This document shows positions 51,220 through 60,652 of a stretch of 64,000 bases of DNA, in pieces. Position 1 is the first letter of the stretch, and every line of letters starts with the position of its first letter. A model generated the notes under the pieces. That model searched no databases. It saw only the letters and a program-made list of their open reading frames with translations, and was not told the origin of the DNA. Both the position numbers and the translations under genes were made by a program. Source of the DNA: Hyalangium versicolor (GTDB lineage: Bacteria; Myxococcota; Myxococcia; Myxococcales; Myxococcaceae); contig NZ_JAHXBF010000028.1 in the NCBI RefSeq assembly GCF_020103695.1, positions 1 through 64,000 of the forward strand. Direction: 5' to 3'.

Positions 51220-51660
51220 TCACTTCCCCCGGGTCAGCTCGGTGGCGAGGAACATTCCGGCCTCGGCCAGCCCGACGCTGATCATCTTCCGGCCCTGCTC
51301 GGACTCCATGACGCGGCGGGCGGCGTCTCCGGCGGTGCCGATCTCCAAATCGAGCAGCATCATGAAGGCGCTCCAGGCGGGGGTGGGCTCCACGGCGCGG
51401 CCGTAGCGCAGGGGGCGCTCCTCGAGGGTGGAGAACACCTTCTCCAGCAGGCGCTGTTCGTCCAGGCGCTTCACACGGCTCTTCATGGCTTCCCAGGTGG
51501 CGGCCAGAAGGTCCTCCCAGATGCTGCCGGCGAGGGCGCGGGTGAGGCGTTGGGAGGCCTCCTGCTCGTCGATCTGGTGGGCTTTCGCATAGGTGGGAAC
51601 GAGCCGGTTCACCACCACGGGGCGGGTGGCGAGGTGTCCCAGCCGAGGGGGGTATCTCAC
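51220..51660 (-). CDS. Hypothetical helical protein (146 aa)
   Basis: The GTG at 51660 has an excellent AGGAGG 9-10 nt upstream and gives a 146-aa protein, VRYPPRLGHLATRPVVVNRL onward. It is predicted helical (KSRVKRLDEQRLLEKVFSTLEERP; MMLLDLEIGTAGDAARRVM). Longer forms from ATGs at 51723 or 51753 would overlap the divergent gene and are less likely. No family recognised. Confidence 0.55.
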   Translation of the reverse strand: MRYPPRLGHLATRPVVVNRLVPTYAKAHQIDEQEASQRLTRALAGSIWEDLLAATWEAMKSRVKRLDEQRLLEKVFSTLEERPLRYGRAVEPTPAWSAFMMLLDLEIGTAGDAARRVMESEQGRKMISVGLAEAGMFLATELTRGK

Positions 51661-51751
51661 GCGCGTGTTTCCTCCTCCGGGGGCCCCGAGGAATGTCAGA
51701 CCTGCCCGGTAGTCTCTACCCATTCCCGCAACGGCAAGGAAGGGTCGATTC

Positions 51752-52435
51752 ATGACTGAAATCCGTGAGAATCCGTGCGTCTCGGTCAACAAGCTGGGGC
51801 AGTACCTCACCGCGACGCCGGCGCTGCGCAAGCGCATCATCCACGCGCAGAAGAACCCGCCGGACCCGCAGTATTTGCGCTATCCCGAGGCCGCGCAGGC
51901 CATCGTCGAGTTCCTGTGCGGAGGCCGGGATGAGGTCATCCTGCGCTACCACCAGCGGCGGATGCTGAACGCCACGCCGGAGTCGGACTTCGATGCACAC
52001 CGGCTGTCGCTGTGCGCCGAGGCGCTCCAGCGTTTCCTGGTGTCGGCCAACGAGCTGGCGCTGACGAACGCGGTGGCAAGCCCTGCGGATGCGGAGCTGC
52101 CGCCCATGGAGCTCTCGGGGGTGACGATCAACGTTCGCCCGGAGCTCATCCTGCGCAGCGTGGACCGGTATGGGGAGATGCACTCGGGCCTGCTGAAGCT
52201 GTACTTCTCCAAGCACACGCCGCTGACCGAGCAGTCCGGGCAGTACATCGCCACGGTGCTCCACATGTACGCGGAGCAGCACTTGCAGCAGCGGGGGCCG
52301 GTGGATCACCGCCTGGTGCGCGTGTTCGACGTGTTCGCGGGCAAGGTGTACGTGGCGCCCAAGGCTCAGCAGCGCCGGCTGGGCAACCTGGAGCTGGCGT
52401 GCGCGGAGATCGCCGCATGCTGGGGCGTGAACTGA
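51752..52435 (+). CDS. Conserved-looking hypothetical protein (227 aa)
   Basis: The 227-aa soluble protein begins MTEIRENPCVSVNKLGQYL. Its core is helical (EAAQAIVEFLCGGRDEVILRYHQRRM; DFDAHRLSLCAEALQRFL), with a beta stretch ELSGVTINVRPELIL and a final CAEIAACWGVN. No membrane segment or catalytic motif was recognised. It diverges from the small helical gene by 91 bp and is followed by a strong terminator, so it is a single-gene unit. Confidence 0.65.
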   Translation: MTEIRENPCVSVNKLGQYLTATPALRKRIIHAQKNPPDPQYLRYPEAAQAIVEFLCGGRDEVILRYHQRRMLNATPESDFDAHRLSLCAEALQRFLVSANELALTNAVASPADAELPPMELSGVTINVRPELILRSVDRYGEMHSGLLKLYFSKHTPLTEQSGQYIATVLHMYAEQHLQQRGPVDHRLVRVFDVFAGKVYVAPKAQQRRLGNLELACAEIAACWGVN

Positions 52436-52470
52436 GCGTCGGTTCTCAGTCCTGAAGTCCTGACATGAAG

Positions 52471-52513
52471 AGGGCGGCCGGTGGACAGGAGCCACGGCCG
52501 CCCTTTCTCTTTG
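52471..52513 (+). terminator. Intrinsic terminator between convergent genes
   Basis: GGGCGGCCG-(G)-TGG pairs with CCA-CGGCCGCCC around a short loop and is followed by TTCTCTTT. It ends the hypothetical gene; on the other strand it could also end the converging ABC-F gene, which stops 30 nt away. Confidence 0.8.
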
Positions 52514-52541
52514 CAGCACTTGAGCTTCGTGTCTCGCCGGC

Positions 52542-54164
52542 TCAGTTCCGCAGGCCCGGGGCCTCGTGGCCTGTGCGCGCCACGTACTCGGTGTAGCCAC
52601 CGCCGTACTGGTGCACGCCCTCGGGCGTCAGCTCCAGCACCCGGTTGGAGAGCGCCGCCAGGAAGTGCCGGTCGTGGCTCACGAAGAGCATGGTGCCCTC
52701 GTAGTTGGCCAGCGCCGTAATCAGCATCTGCTTGGTGGCCATGTCCAGGTGGTTGGTGGGCTCGTCCAGCACCAGGAAGTTGGGCGGATCGTAGAGCATC
52801 TGCGCCAGCACCAGCCGGGCCTTCTCTCCACCCGACAGCACCCGGCACTTCTTCTCCACCTCGTCCCCCGAGAAGCCGAAGCACCCGGCCAGCGCTCGCA
52901 GCGAGCCCTGGGAGGCCCGCGGGAAGCGCTCCATGAGCGACTCGAACACCGTCAGCTCCCCCTTGAGCACCTCCATCGCGTGCTGGGCGAAGTAGCCCAT
53001 CTTCACGCTGGAGCCCACCGTCACCGCTCCGTCATCCGGCTGAGACTCGCCGGAGATGAGCTTGAGCAGCGTGGACTTGCCCGCGCCATTCACCCCCATC
53101 ACACACCAGCGCTCGCCCCGGCGCACCAGGAAGTCCAGCCCCGAGTAGATGCGCCGCTTGCCGTAGCCCTTCACCACCTGCTCCAGCTTCGCCACGTCGT
53201 CACCCGAGCGCGGGGGCGGTTGGAACTCGAACACCAGCGTCTGCTGGCGCTTGGGCGGCTCCACCTTTTCGATCTTCTCCAGCTTCTTCACTCGGCTCTG
53301 CACCTGCGCCGCGTGCGAGGCGCGCGCCTTGAAGCGCTCGATGAACTTCAGCTCCTTGGCCAGCATCGCCTGCTGCCGCTCGAACTGCGCCTGCTGCTGG
53401 CGCTCGTTCTGCGCGCGCTGCTTCTCGTAGAAGTCGTAGTTACCCGAGTACGTCGTCAGCGAGCCGCCGTCGATCTCGATGATCTTCGTCACGATGCGGT
53501 TCATGAACTCGCGATCGTGGCTCGTCATCAGCAGGGCGCCCTCGTAGCCCTTGAGGAAGTTCTCCAGCCAGATGAGGGACTCGAGGTCCAGGTGGTTGCT
53601 GGGCTCGTCCAGCAGCATCGCGTCCGGCCGCATGAGGAGGATGCGGGCCAGCGCCACGCGCATCTTCCACCCGCCGCTCAGCGCTCCCACGTCCCCGTCC
53701 ATCATCTCCTGCGTGAAGCCCAGGCCGGCGAGGATCTCCCGCGCGCGGCCCTCCAGCGCGTAGCCGCCCAGCTCCTCGTAGCGGCCCTGCACCACGCCGA
53801 AGCGCTCGATGAGCTTCTCCATCTCATCCATGCGCTCGGGGTCCGCCATGGCGGCCTCGAGCTCCTTGAGCTCGGAGGCCACCTTCGACACCGGGCCGGC
53901 GCCGTCCATCGTCGCGGACACCGCGCTCAAGCCCGTCATCTCCCCGACGTCCTGGTCGAAGTAGCCGACTGTCACGCCCCGGTCGACGGAGACCTGGCCC
54001 TCGTCCGGATGCTCGCGCTGCATGACCATGCGGAAGAGGGTGGACTTGCCTGCGCCGTTGGGGCCCACCAGGCCAATCTTTTCGCCCCGGTTGAGTTGGG
54101 CGGAGGCCTCCACGAAGAGGATTTGCTGGCCGTGCTGCTTGCCGATGTTGTCGAGCCGGATCAT
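52542..54164 (-). CDS. ABC-F family ATPase (ribosome-associated)
   Basis: The 540-aa protein has two ABC domains without membrane parts: GLVGPNGAGKST (near 38), LSGGWKMRVALARIL and LLDEPSNHLD in the first; GVNGAGKST (near 355), LSGGEKARLVLAQML and LDEPTNHLD in the second. A charged linker (about 240-310, KQRAQNERQQQAQFERQQAMLAKE) corresponds to the P-site tRNA interaction motif. Such proteins act on the ribosome in translation control or antibiotic protection. It resembles the YbiT/EttA-like group; the exact subgroup is not assigned. Confidence 0.92.
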   Translation of the reverse strand: MIRLDNIGKQHGQQILFVEASAQLNRGEKIGLVGPNGAGKSTLFRMVMQREHPDEGQVSVDRGVTVGYFDQDVGEMTGLSAVSATMDGAGPVSKVASELKELEAAMADPERMDEMEKLIERFGVVQGRYEELGGYALEGRAREILAGLGFTQEMMDGDVGALSGGWKMRVALARILLMRPDAMLLDEPSNHLDLESLIWLENFLKGYEGALLMTSHDREFMNRIVTKIIEIDGGSLTTYSGNYDFYEKQRAQNERQQQAQFERQQAMLAKELKFIERFKARASHAAQVQSRVKKLEKIEKVEPPKRQQTLVFEFQPPPRSGDDVAKLEQVVKGYGKRRIYSGLDFLVRRGERWCVMGVNGAGKSTLLKLISGESQPDDGAVTVGSSVKMGYFAQHAMEVLKGELTVFESLMERFPRASQGSLRALAGCFGFSGDEVEKKCRVLSGGEKARLVLAQMLYDPPNFLVLDEPTNHLDMATKQMLITALANYEGTMLFVSHDRHFLAALSNRVLELTPEGVHQYGGGYTEYVARTGHEAPGLRN

Positions 54165-54351
54165 GGATGTTCGAAGGAATGAGAGGCGGCCTACCTAGCA
54201 CAGACCCCGCGTCTGTGGAGGGAGATGGCCTGCAACCCGCGACGAGGGCCCAGGCTTCCCCCAGCAGCCGGGCATCCCACCGCTCCGCACCTCGGGCGGT
54301 GAAATCGAAGTCCCACCTCCCCGTAGGGCTGCTGACCGGACAGGGGTGCCC

Positions 54352-56805
54352 ATGGCCGCGCTGCTCGAAGACATCCGTTTCGCCGTTCGAATCCTCCGCA
54401 AGAATCCGGGGTTCACCGCCGTCGCCATCCTCACGCTGGCCCTGGCCATCGGGGCGAACACGGCCATTTTCAGTGTCGTCAACGGCGTGCTGCTGCGGCC
54501 CCTGCCCTTGGGGGAACCCGACCGGCTGTTCCAGGTGGTTCGCCGCGCGACCGATGGTGTGGGCACGTCGATGTCCGTGCCCCAATACGTGTTCTTGACG
54601 GGGCAGGGCCAGCCCTTCACGGGTCTGGCGGCGTTCCCGTCGATGAACAGCGGGTTCAACCTGGCGGGAGACGGCATCCCCGAGCGCGTGATGGGCGCAC
54701 GGGTGACGCAGTCCTTCTTCGACGTCATCGGGGTGCGGCCCGCCGTGGGTCGCGGCTTCCTGGCCGAGGAGGATGTGGTGGGCGGAGCCCATGTGGCGGT
54801 GCTGGGGCACGGCCTGTGGCAGAACCGGTTCGGCGGCAGCCCGGACATCGTCGGCCGCTCGGTGACGCTCAATGGCGACACCTTCACCATCGTCGGCGTC
54901 GCGCCGCCCGGCTTCAGCTATCCGGACGCTGCGCAGCTCTGGACTCCGCTGCAACTCGATAGATCGAGCACGGAGGATGCGCACTACCTGGCCGTGGTGG
55001 GCCGGTTGAAGCCGGGGGTGGAGCCGGAGCAGGTGAGCGCGATGCTCTCCGTGCAAGGCGACCAACTCCGCGCGAACCGGGCCGGCGCGCTGTCTTCGGA
55101 GGTCAAGCTCGACGCCGAGCAGCTGCAGTCCCTCCACTCCCGGCACGTGCGGCCGGCGTTGCTGGTGCTGCTGGGCGCGGTGCTCCTGGTGCTCCTCATC
55201 GCCTGCGTGAACCTGGCCAACCTGCAGCTCGCCCGAGCCGCCAGCCGGGAGCGGGAGCTGGCCGTGCGCACGGCCCTGGGGGCCAGCCCTGCCCGAATCA
55301 TGCGCCAACTGCTCACCGAGAGCGTGCTGCTGTCCACCCTGGGTGGAGCTTTGGGGCTGCTCCTGGCGACCTGGAGCATTCCCGCGCTGTTGGCCCTTGC
55401 ACCCGAGGGGCTGCCCCTTCCGGAGGCGGTGGGCATCGATGGGGCCGTGCTGGCCTTCACGCTCGGGGTTTCCCTCCTCACGGGCCTGCTCTTCGGCCTG
55501 CTTCCCGCGCTCCAGGCCGCCCGGCCGGACCTGCAGGGCTCTCTCAAGGTGAGCGCGTCGCGAGCCACCTCCGGGCCTGGCGGACACCGCACGCGCAAAC
55601 TGCTGGTGGTGAGTGAGGTGGCGCTCGCTGTCATCCTCCTCGTCGGCGCCTCGCTGCTGGTGAAGAGCTTCGTGGCCCTGAATGCCACGTCTCCCGGAAT
55701 CGACACGGAGCAGGTGCTGACGATGAAGCTCTCGGTGCCCGATGGGCGCTATGGCAACCCGGAGGCGCTGCAGTCCTTCTTCCAGCGCGTGCTGGAGCGG
55801 GTGCAGGCCCTGCCCGGAGTCCAGGCGGCGGGCTATGCGGCCACGCTCCCGTTCGAGGATGGCGCGGACATGATGTTCGCCATCGAGGGCCGCTACCAGG
55901 GGCCGGGGAGCAAGGAGGGGGAGGGGGATGCGTACTACCGGCCGGTGACGCCCGGATACTTCCAGGCGCTGAAGATCGAGCTGGTGCGCGGGAGGCTGCT
56001 GAACGACACGGATCGGCACGGCAGTGCGCCCGTGGTGGTCATCAACGAGGCCGCGGCCCGCAAGTACTGGCCGGGGCAGGATCCCATCGGTCAGCGCATC
56101 ATCATCGGCCACACGGTCCCGCAGATCGCGGACAAGCAGGCTCGGGAGATCGTCGGCGTGGTCCGGGACGTGCGTGAGCGGGGCCTGGAGCGAGAGGCCC
56201 CCTCCATCACCTACCTGCCGCCCGGGCAGATGCCCGAGGGGCTCTCGACGATGCTGGTGCGCCTGCTGCCACAGAGCCTGGTGGTGCGCGCTCCGGGAGA
56301 CACCGCGCCGCTGGCCGCCGCCGTGCAGCGGGAGATCTGGGCGGTGGACTCGATGCAGCCGGTGACGAACGTGGAGCCCATGGCGAGGATCGTCACCCGC
56401 TCGATGGGTTCGCAGCGCTTCAACACGTTGCTGCTGGGGTTGATGGCGGGCCTGGCGCTGGTGCTGGCGGCGGTGGGCATCTACGGCGTGCTGTCCTACC
56501 TGGTGACTCAGCGGACGCGGGAGCTCGGGGTGCGCCTGGCGTTGGGGGCCACCCGGGGCGAGGTGGTGAGGCTCGTCCTCGGCCAGGGGTTGTCCACGGT
56601 GGGGGTGGGGGTGGTCCTGGGCCTCGTGGGGGCCTTCGCGCTCACGCGGCTGCTCGAGCGATTGCTGGCCTACGTGAGCACGCTGGACCCGGTGGCGTTC
56701 GTCTCGGCTCCGCTGGTGCTGGTGGGCGTGGCGCTGGTGTCCACCTGGCTGCCGGCGCGCAGGGCCTCGCGCGTGGACCCCATGGTGGCGCTCCGGTACG
56801 AGTAG
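54352..56805 (+). CDS. ADOP-type ABC permease, MacB/FtsX-like (copy 1)
   Basis: The 817-aa inner-membrane protein has two permease halves, each with MacB_PCD-type periplasmic and FtsX-type membrane regions. These run from an N-terminal LLEDIRFAVRILRKNPGFTAVAILTLALAIGANTAIFSVVNGVLLRPLP to a C-terminal RTRELGVRLALGATRGEVVRLVL and ending WLPARRASRVDPMVALRYE. Duplicated orphan permeases (ADOP, TIGR03434) usually lack a linked ATPase, as here. They may export or move lipids, peptides or lipoproteins. The next gene is a paralogue of the same length, 113 nt downstream. Confidence 0.9.
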   Translation: MAALLEDIRFAVRILRKNPGFTAVAILTLALAIGANTAIFSVVNGVLLRPLPLGEPDRLFQVVRRATDGVGTSMSVPQYVFLTGQGQPFTGLAAFPSMNSGFNLAGDGIPERVMGARVTQSFFDVIGVRPAVGRGFLAEEDVVGGAHVAVLGHGLWQNRFGGSPDIVGRSVTLNGDTFTIVGVAPPGFSYPDAAQLWTPLQLDRSSTEDAHYLAVVGRLKPGVEPEQVSAMLSVQGDQLRANRAGALSSEVKLDAEQLQSLHSRHVRPALLVLLGAVLLVLLIACVNLANLQLARAASRERELAVRTALGASPARIMRQLLTESVLLSTLGGALGLLLATWSIPALLALAPEGLPLPEAVGIDGAVLAFTLGVSLLTGLLFGLLPALQAARPDLQGSLKVSASRATSGPGGHRTRKLLVVSEVALAVILLVGASLLVKSFVALNATSPGIDTEQVLTMKLSVPDGRYGNPEALQSFFQRVLERVQALPGVQAAGYAATLPFEDGADMMFAIEGRYQGPGSKEGEGDAYYRPVTPGYFQALKIELVRGRLLNDTDRHGSAPVVVINEAAARKYWPGQDPIGQRIIIGHTVPQIADKQAREIVGVVRDVRERGLEREAPSITYLPPGQMPEGLSTMLVRLLPQSLVVRAPGDTAPLAAAVQREIWAVDSMQPVTNVEPMARIVTRSMGSQRFNTLLLGLMAGLALVLAAVGIYGVLSYLVTQRTRELGVRLALGATRGEVVRLVLGQGLSTVGVGVVLGLVGAFALTRLLERLLAYVSTLDPVAFVSAPLVLVGVALVSTWLPARRASRVDPMVALRYE

Positions 56806-56918
56806 TCGCGGAGAGCAGGACTCTCCGTCCTTCTCCCGGGGGAGCAGTATTTTTCGGCCTGTTGCCATGAGATTTTCTCGCCAGACCCCTGTCGGGAGGG
56901 GTACCTGGAGTGGTGTTC

Positions 56919-59372
56919 ATGGCAGAGCTGCGGGACGATCTGCGATTCGCCGCCCGCCTTCTTCGCAGGAGCCCGGGATTCACCGCGCTCGCCGTCCTCT
57001 CACTGACCCTGGCCATCGGGGCGAACACGGCCATCTTCAGCGTCGTCAACGGGGTGCTGTTGCGGCCGCTGCCGTTCCTGGAGCCGGAGCGCTTGTTCCG
57101 GGTGATGCGGCACGACGTGGGCCGGGATGACGCGCCGCTCTCCGTGCCCCAGTACGCGTACCTGCTGAGGCAGGGGCAGCCCTTCTCTGGGCTGGCGGCC
57201 TGGCCCGTGGTCGACGCTGGCTTCAACCTGAGCGGGGAGGGCCCTCCGGAGAGCATCGTCGGCGCTCGGGTGACGCCCTCGTTCTTCGAGGTGCTCGGCA
57301 TCTCGCCCGTGTTGGGCCGTGCCTTTCTGCCGGAGGAGGGCGCCGAGGGCGGGCCGCGGGTGGTGATTCTGGGGTACGAGTTGTGGCAGCAGCGCTTCGG
57401 GGCGCAGGCCACCGTGCTGGGGCGCTCCATCACCCTGAACGGCGAGGGCTACACCGTCGTGGGGATTGCGCCGCCGGACTTGCACTCCCCTCGCCAGGCG
57501 CAGCTATGGACGCCGCTGCGGATCAATCTGGCGACCACGGAGGATGCGCACTACCTGGTGGTGGTGGGCCGGTTGAAGCCGGAGGTGGAGCCGGAGCGGG
57601 TGGACGGCCTGGTGAGGGCGCAGGGCGAGCAGCTCCGCGCCCGCCGGCCGGAAGCGCTGCGCTCGGGGCAGTGGCTGGAGGCGGACCGGCTCCAGTCCGT
57701 GCGGGTGCGTGGCGTCAAGCGGGCGCTGCTGGTGCTGCTGGGCGCGGTGGGGCTGGTGTTGCTGATTGCGTGCGTGAACATGGCCAACCTGCAGCTCGCT
57801 CGAGCCACCCGTCGGGAGCAGGATCTCTCGGTATGCTCGGCGCTGGGGGCGACTCCGCGCCGCATCGCGCGCCAGATGCTCACCGAGAGTGTGCTCCTGT
57901 CCTGCGCCGGAGGAGCGCTGGGGCTGGGGCTGGCCGCGTGGACGCTGCCCACGCTGCTCGCGCTGGCTCCGGAGGATTTGCCTCGGCCGGACGAGCTCCG
58001 CATTGATGGAGTGGTGCTCCTCTACACCCTGGGCGTCTCGCTGGCGGCGGGGGTGTTCTTCGGGCTGTTGCCCGCGTGGAGTGCCTCGCGGATGGATTCG
58101 CGGGGCTTGCTCCGCGTGAACGCGATGCGGGTGACGCCAACGACACCGCGGGGGCGTGCCCAGTGGGTGTTGGTGGTGGGGCAGGTGGCGCTCGCCGTCA
58201 TTCTGCTGGTGGCGGCCGCGCTGTTGGGCAAGAGCTTCGTGCTGCTGAGGAGTGTGGCGCCGGGCTTCGACTCGCAGGATGTGCGCACGGTGAAGCTGTC
58301 GCTGCCGGAGTCCCACTATGGCAGCCCCGAGGCACTCGAGTCCTTCACGCAGCAGGTGCAGGCGCGGCTGAAGGGGTTGCCGGGGGTGGAGTCGGTGGGC
58401 TTCACGCTGACGCTCCCGCTGGAGCCCGGGCTGCGGCTGGAGTTCATCGTTCCGGAGCGCAAGGAGGGGCCTGGCAGCGTCGAGGAGATGGGGAATGCGC
58501 TCTACCGTCCGGTGACGCGCGGCTACTTCGAGGCGTTGAAGATCGAGCTGGTCCGCGGGCGGCTGCTGGACGATCTGGATCGCAGTGGAGGCCCTCCGGT
58601 GGCGGTCATCAACGAGGCGGCGGCGCGCCGGTACTGGCCGGGAGAGGAGCCCCTGGGGAAGCAGCTCCTCATGGGGAGCGCGATTCCGGAGATCGCCGAC
58701 CCGACGCCTCGGGAGATCATCGGGGTGGTGCGGGACGTGCGCGAGCTGAGCCTGGATCAGGCGGCACCGCCCATTGTCTACGTTCCCCTGGGGCAGATGC
58801 CCATGGGGCTGCTGTCGCGGTTCGTGAGGACGCTGCCGCAGAACCTGGTCGTGCGGACATCGGGGCAAACCCATCATTTCTCGGAAGCGGTGCGGAAGGA
58901 GATCTGGACGGTGGACGAGATGCAGCCGGTGGCGGATCTCGGACGCATGGATCAGGTGATCGCGCACTCGCTGGAGCAGCGGCGCTTCAACACGCTGCTG
59001 CTGGGGTTGATGGCGGGCATGGCGCTGGTGTTGGCGGTGGTGGGGCTTTACGGCGCGCTGTCCTATCGCGTGAGCCAGCGGACCCGGGAACTCGGGGTGC
59101 GCCTGGCGCTGGGGGCGAGCCGGGGGGCGTTGGTGTGGCTCGTGCTGCGGCGGGGACTGTTCGCGGTGAGTGCCGGGGTGTCGCTGGGGCTGGCGGCGGC
59201 CTTCGTGCTCGCGCAGTTGTTGGATCGCCAGTTGTACGCCGTGAGCGCGTGGGATCCCGCCGCCTTCATGGGGGCGCCAGCGGTGATGATTGTCGCGGCG
59301 CTCGTGTCCACGGTGCTGCCCGCGTTCAGGGCGGCGCGGGTCGATCCCATGGTGACGTTGATGGCGGAGTAG
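56919..59372 (+). CDS. ADOP-type ABC permease, MacB/FtsX-like (copy 2)
   Basis: This 817-aa paralogue has the same layout as the upstream copy: DLRFAARLLRRSPGFTALAVLSLTLAIGANTAIFSVVNGVLLRPLP at the start, GARVTPSFFEVLGISPVLGRAF in the first periplasmic domain, LLLGLMAGMALVLAVVGLYGALSY and RTRELGVRLALGASRGALVWLVL near the end. GGAG 8 nt before the ATG at 56919 supports the start. Identical length with diverged sequence suggests an old tandem duplication and possible heteromeric assembly. The substrate and ATPase partner are unknown. Confidence 0.9.
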   Translation: MAELRDDLRFAARLLRRSPGFTALAVLSLTLAIGANTAIFSVVNGVLLRPLPFLEPERLFRVMRHDVGRDDAPLSVPQYAYLLRQGQPFSGLAAWPVVDAGFNLSGEGPPESIVGARVTPSFFEVLGISPVLGRAFLPEEGAEGGPRVVILGYELWQQRFGAQATVLGRSITLNGEGYTVVGIAPPDLHSPRQAQLWTPLRINLATTEDAHYLVVVGRLKPEVEPERVDGLVRAQGEQLRARRPEALRSGQWLEADRLQSVRVRGVKRALLVLLGAVGLVLLIACVNMANLQLARATRREQDLSVCSALGATPRRIARQMLTESVLLSCAGGALGLGLAAWTLPTLLALAPEDLPRPDELRIDGVVLLYTLGVSLAAGVFFGLLPAWSASRMDSRGLLRVNAMRVTPTTPRGRAQWVLVVGQVALAVILLVAAALLGKSFVLLRSVAPGFDSQDVRTVKLSLPESHYGSPEALESFTQQVQARLKGLPGVESVGFTLTLPLEPGLRLEFIVPERKEGPGSVEEMGNALYRPVTRGYFEALKIELVRGRLLDDLDRSGGPPVAVINEAAARRYWPGEEPLGKQLLMGSAIPEIADPTPREIIGVVRDVRELSLDQAAPPIVYVPLGQMPMGLLSRFVRTLPQNLVVRTSGQTHHFSEAVRKEIWTVDEMQPVADLGRMDQVIAHSLEQRRFNTLLLGLMAGMALVLAVVGLYGALSYRVSQRTRELGVRLALGASRGALVWLVLRRGLFAVSAGVSLGLAAAFVLAQLLDRQLYAVSAWDPAAFMGAPAVMIVAALVSTVLPAFRAARVDPMVTLMAE

Positions 59373-59479
59373 CGGCTCGGTTGAACAGCGGCCTGCTGGC
59401 CTGCGTGTGGGGATGAGGGGCGTCGCTCAAGGAGGGGCGACCTTCATGGCGCATCCCCTCGGGCGGCGGCCATGAAGCG

Positions 59480-59504
59480 AACTGGTATGACAGGCATGCC
59501 AGTT
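59480..59504. promoter_or_regulatory. Palindromic operator candidate upstream of quinone oxidoreductase
   Basis: AACTGGTATG (59480-59489), a 5-nt spacer and CATGCCAGTT (59495-59504) form 10-bp arms with one mismatch, 139 bp before the start codon. Half-site, spacer length and flank GCGAACTGGTATG match the palindrome at 40348-40372. A shared dimeric regulator, perhaps the GntR protein encoded there, is inferred. Confidence 0.55.
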
Positions 59505-59642
59505 GGCTCGGACCTCGCCCGGAGGGAGCCTCCTTCGTGCCTGCGGTGGAGAACTTGAGCGGACGATGCTTGACGAGGCGTCCGGCGCGAACCAGAACGC
59601 CGGACACTCCGGCGGGTGTTCCTCCGGAGAGGAGGAGGCGAC

Positions 59643-60617
59643 ATGCGCGCACTGCAGCTTCAGCGGCTGGAGGGCCCCGATGGGCTCCAATTGGTGGACC
59701 TTCCGGAGCCCGAGGCGGACGATCAGGTGCTCATCGACGTGGCGGCAGCGGGAGTGAGCTTTCCCGACCTGCTGCTGACGCGAGGGCTGTACCAGATGAA
59801 GCCACCGGTGCCGTTCGTTCCGGGAGTCGAGGTGGCGGGCGTGGTGCGCCGGGCTCCGGCGGGTGCGGAGGTGAAGGCGGGGGATCGGGTGATGGCCTTC
59901 ATCATGTTCGGAGGCTTCGCCGAGGTCGTGAAGGCCCCGCCGGAGATGGCGTTCCGCATCCCGGACCGGTGGAGCATGGAGGCGGCTGCGGGCATGGTGA
60001 TGAACTACCACACGGCTCACTTCGCGCTGCACCGGCGTGGGCGGCTGAAGAAGGGAGAGACGGTGGTGGTGCACGGCGCCGCGGGAGGCGTGGGAACGGC
60101 GACGATCCAGGTAGCGCGAGGGGCTGGGGCGCGAGTGCTGGCGGTGGTCAGTGACGAGCGCAAGGCCGAGGTGGCGCGGCGGGCCGGAGCACAGGAGGTG
60201 GTCCTCTCCACGGGAGACTGGGTGCAGCAGGTGCGCGAGAAGACGGACGGGCGCGGCGCGGACGTGGTGATGGACCCGGTGGGCGGAGACATCTTCGACA
60301 AGAGCCTCAAGTGCCTGGCGCCCGAGGGCCGGTTGCTGGTGGTGGGCTTCACCAGCGGACGCATTCCGGAGGTGGCGGCGAACCGGCTGCTGCTGCGGAA
60401 CATCGACGTGGTGGGAGTGGCGTGGGGGGCGTTCCTGATGAATGATCCCGCGCTCACGCCGGCCATCGCGAAGGATCTCGCTGCGCTCGCGGAGCAGGGC
60501 ATCGTCGAGCCACTGGTCGGCCCTGTGTACCCTCTGGAGCAGGGCGCACAGGCGCTGAGAGACCTGGAGCAGCGGCGTGCCACCGGAAAGGTCGTCCTCC
60601 GAGTGCGGCTTGGCTAG
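59643..60617 (+). CDS. Quinone oxidoreductase-like enzyme (zinc-independent MDR family)
   Basis: The 324-aa medium-chain dehydrogenase/reductase has an N-terminal GroES-like domain (about 25-115: GVSFPDLLLTRGLYQMKPPVPFVPGVEVAGVV) and a Rossmann domain with VVHGAAGGVGTATIQVARGAGARVLAVVSDERK (AAxxGVG NADPH motif near 150). Zinc-site Cys and His residues are absent, as in NADPH:quinone oxidoreductases. It probably reduces quinones or enones. GGAGGAGG lies just upstream of the ATG at 59643. The promoter region carries an operator-like palindrome. Confidence 0.92.
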   Translation: MRALQLQRLEGPDGLQLVDLPEPEADDQVLIDVAAAGVSFPDLLLTRGLYQMKPPVPFVPGVEVAGVVRRAPAGAEVKAGDRVMAFIMFGGFAEVVKAPPEMAFRIPDRWSMEAAAGMVMNYHTAHFALHRRGRLKKGETVVVHGAAGGVGTATIQVARGAGARVLAVVSDERKAEVARRAGAQEVVLSTGDWVQQVREKTDGRGADVVMDPVGGDIFDKSLKCLAPEGRLLVVGFTSGRIPEVAANRLLLRNIDVVGVAWGAFLMNDPALTPAIAKDLAALAEQGIVEPLVGPVYPLEQGAQALRDLEQRRATGKVVLRVRLG

Positions 60618-60652
60618 CAGGAGGTATAGGCTCTCCCCCCGAGAGGTGACTC

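Noticed and set aside
53824..56868. 1014-aa open frame on the minus strand
   Set aside because: It runs through an ADOP permease in antisense and into the ABC-F gene out of frame; composition is shadow-like.
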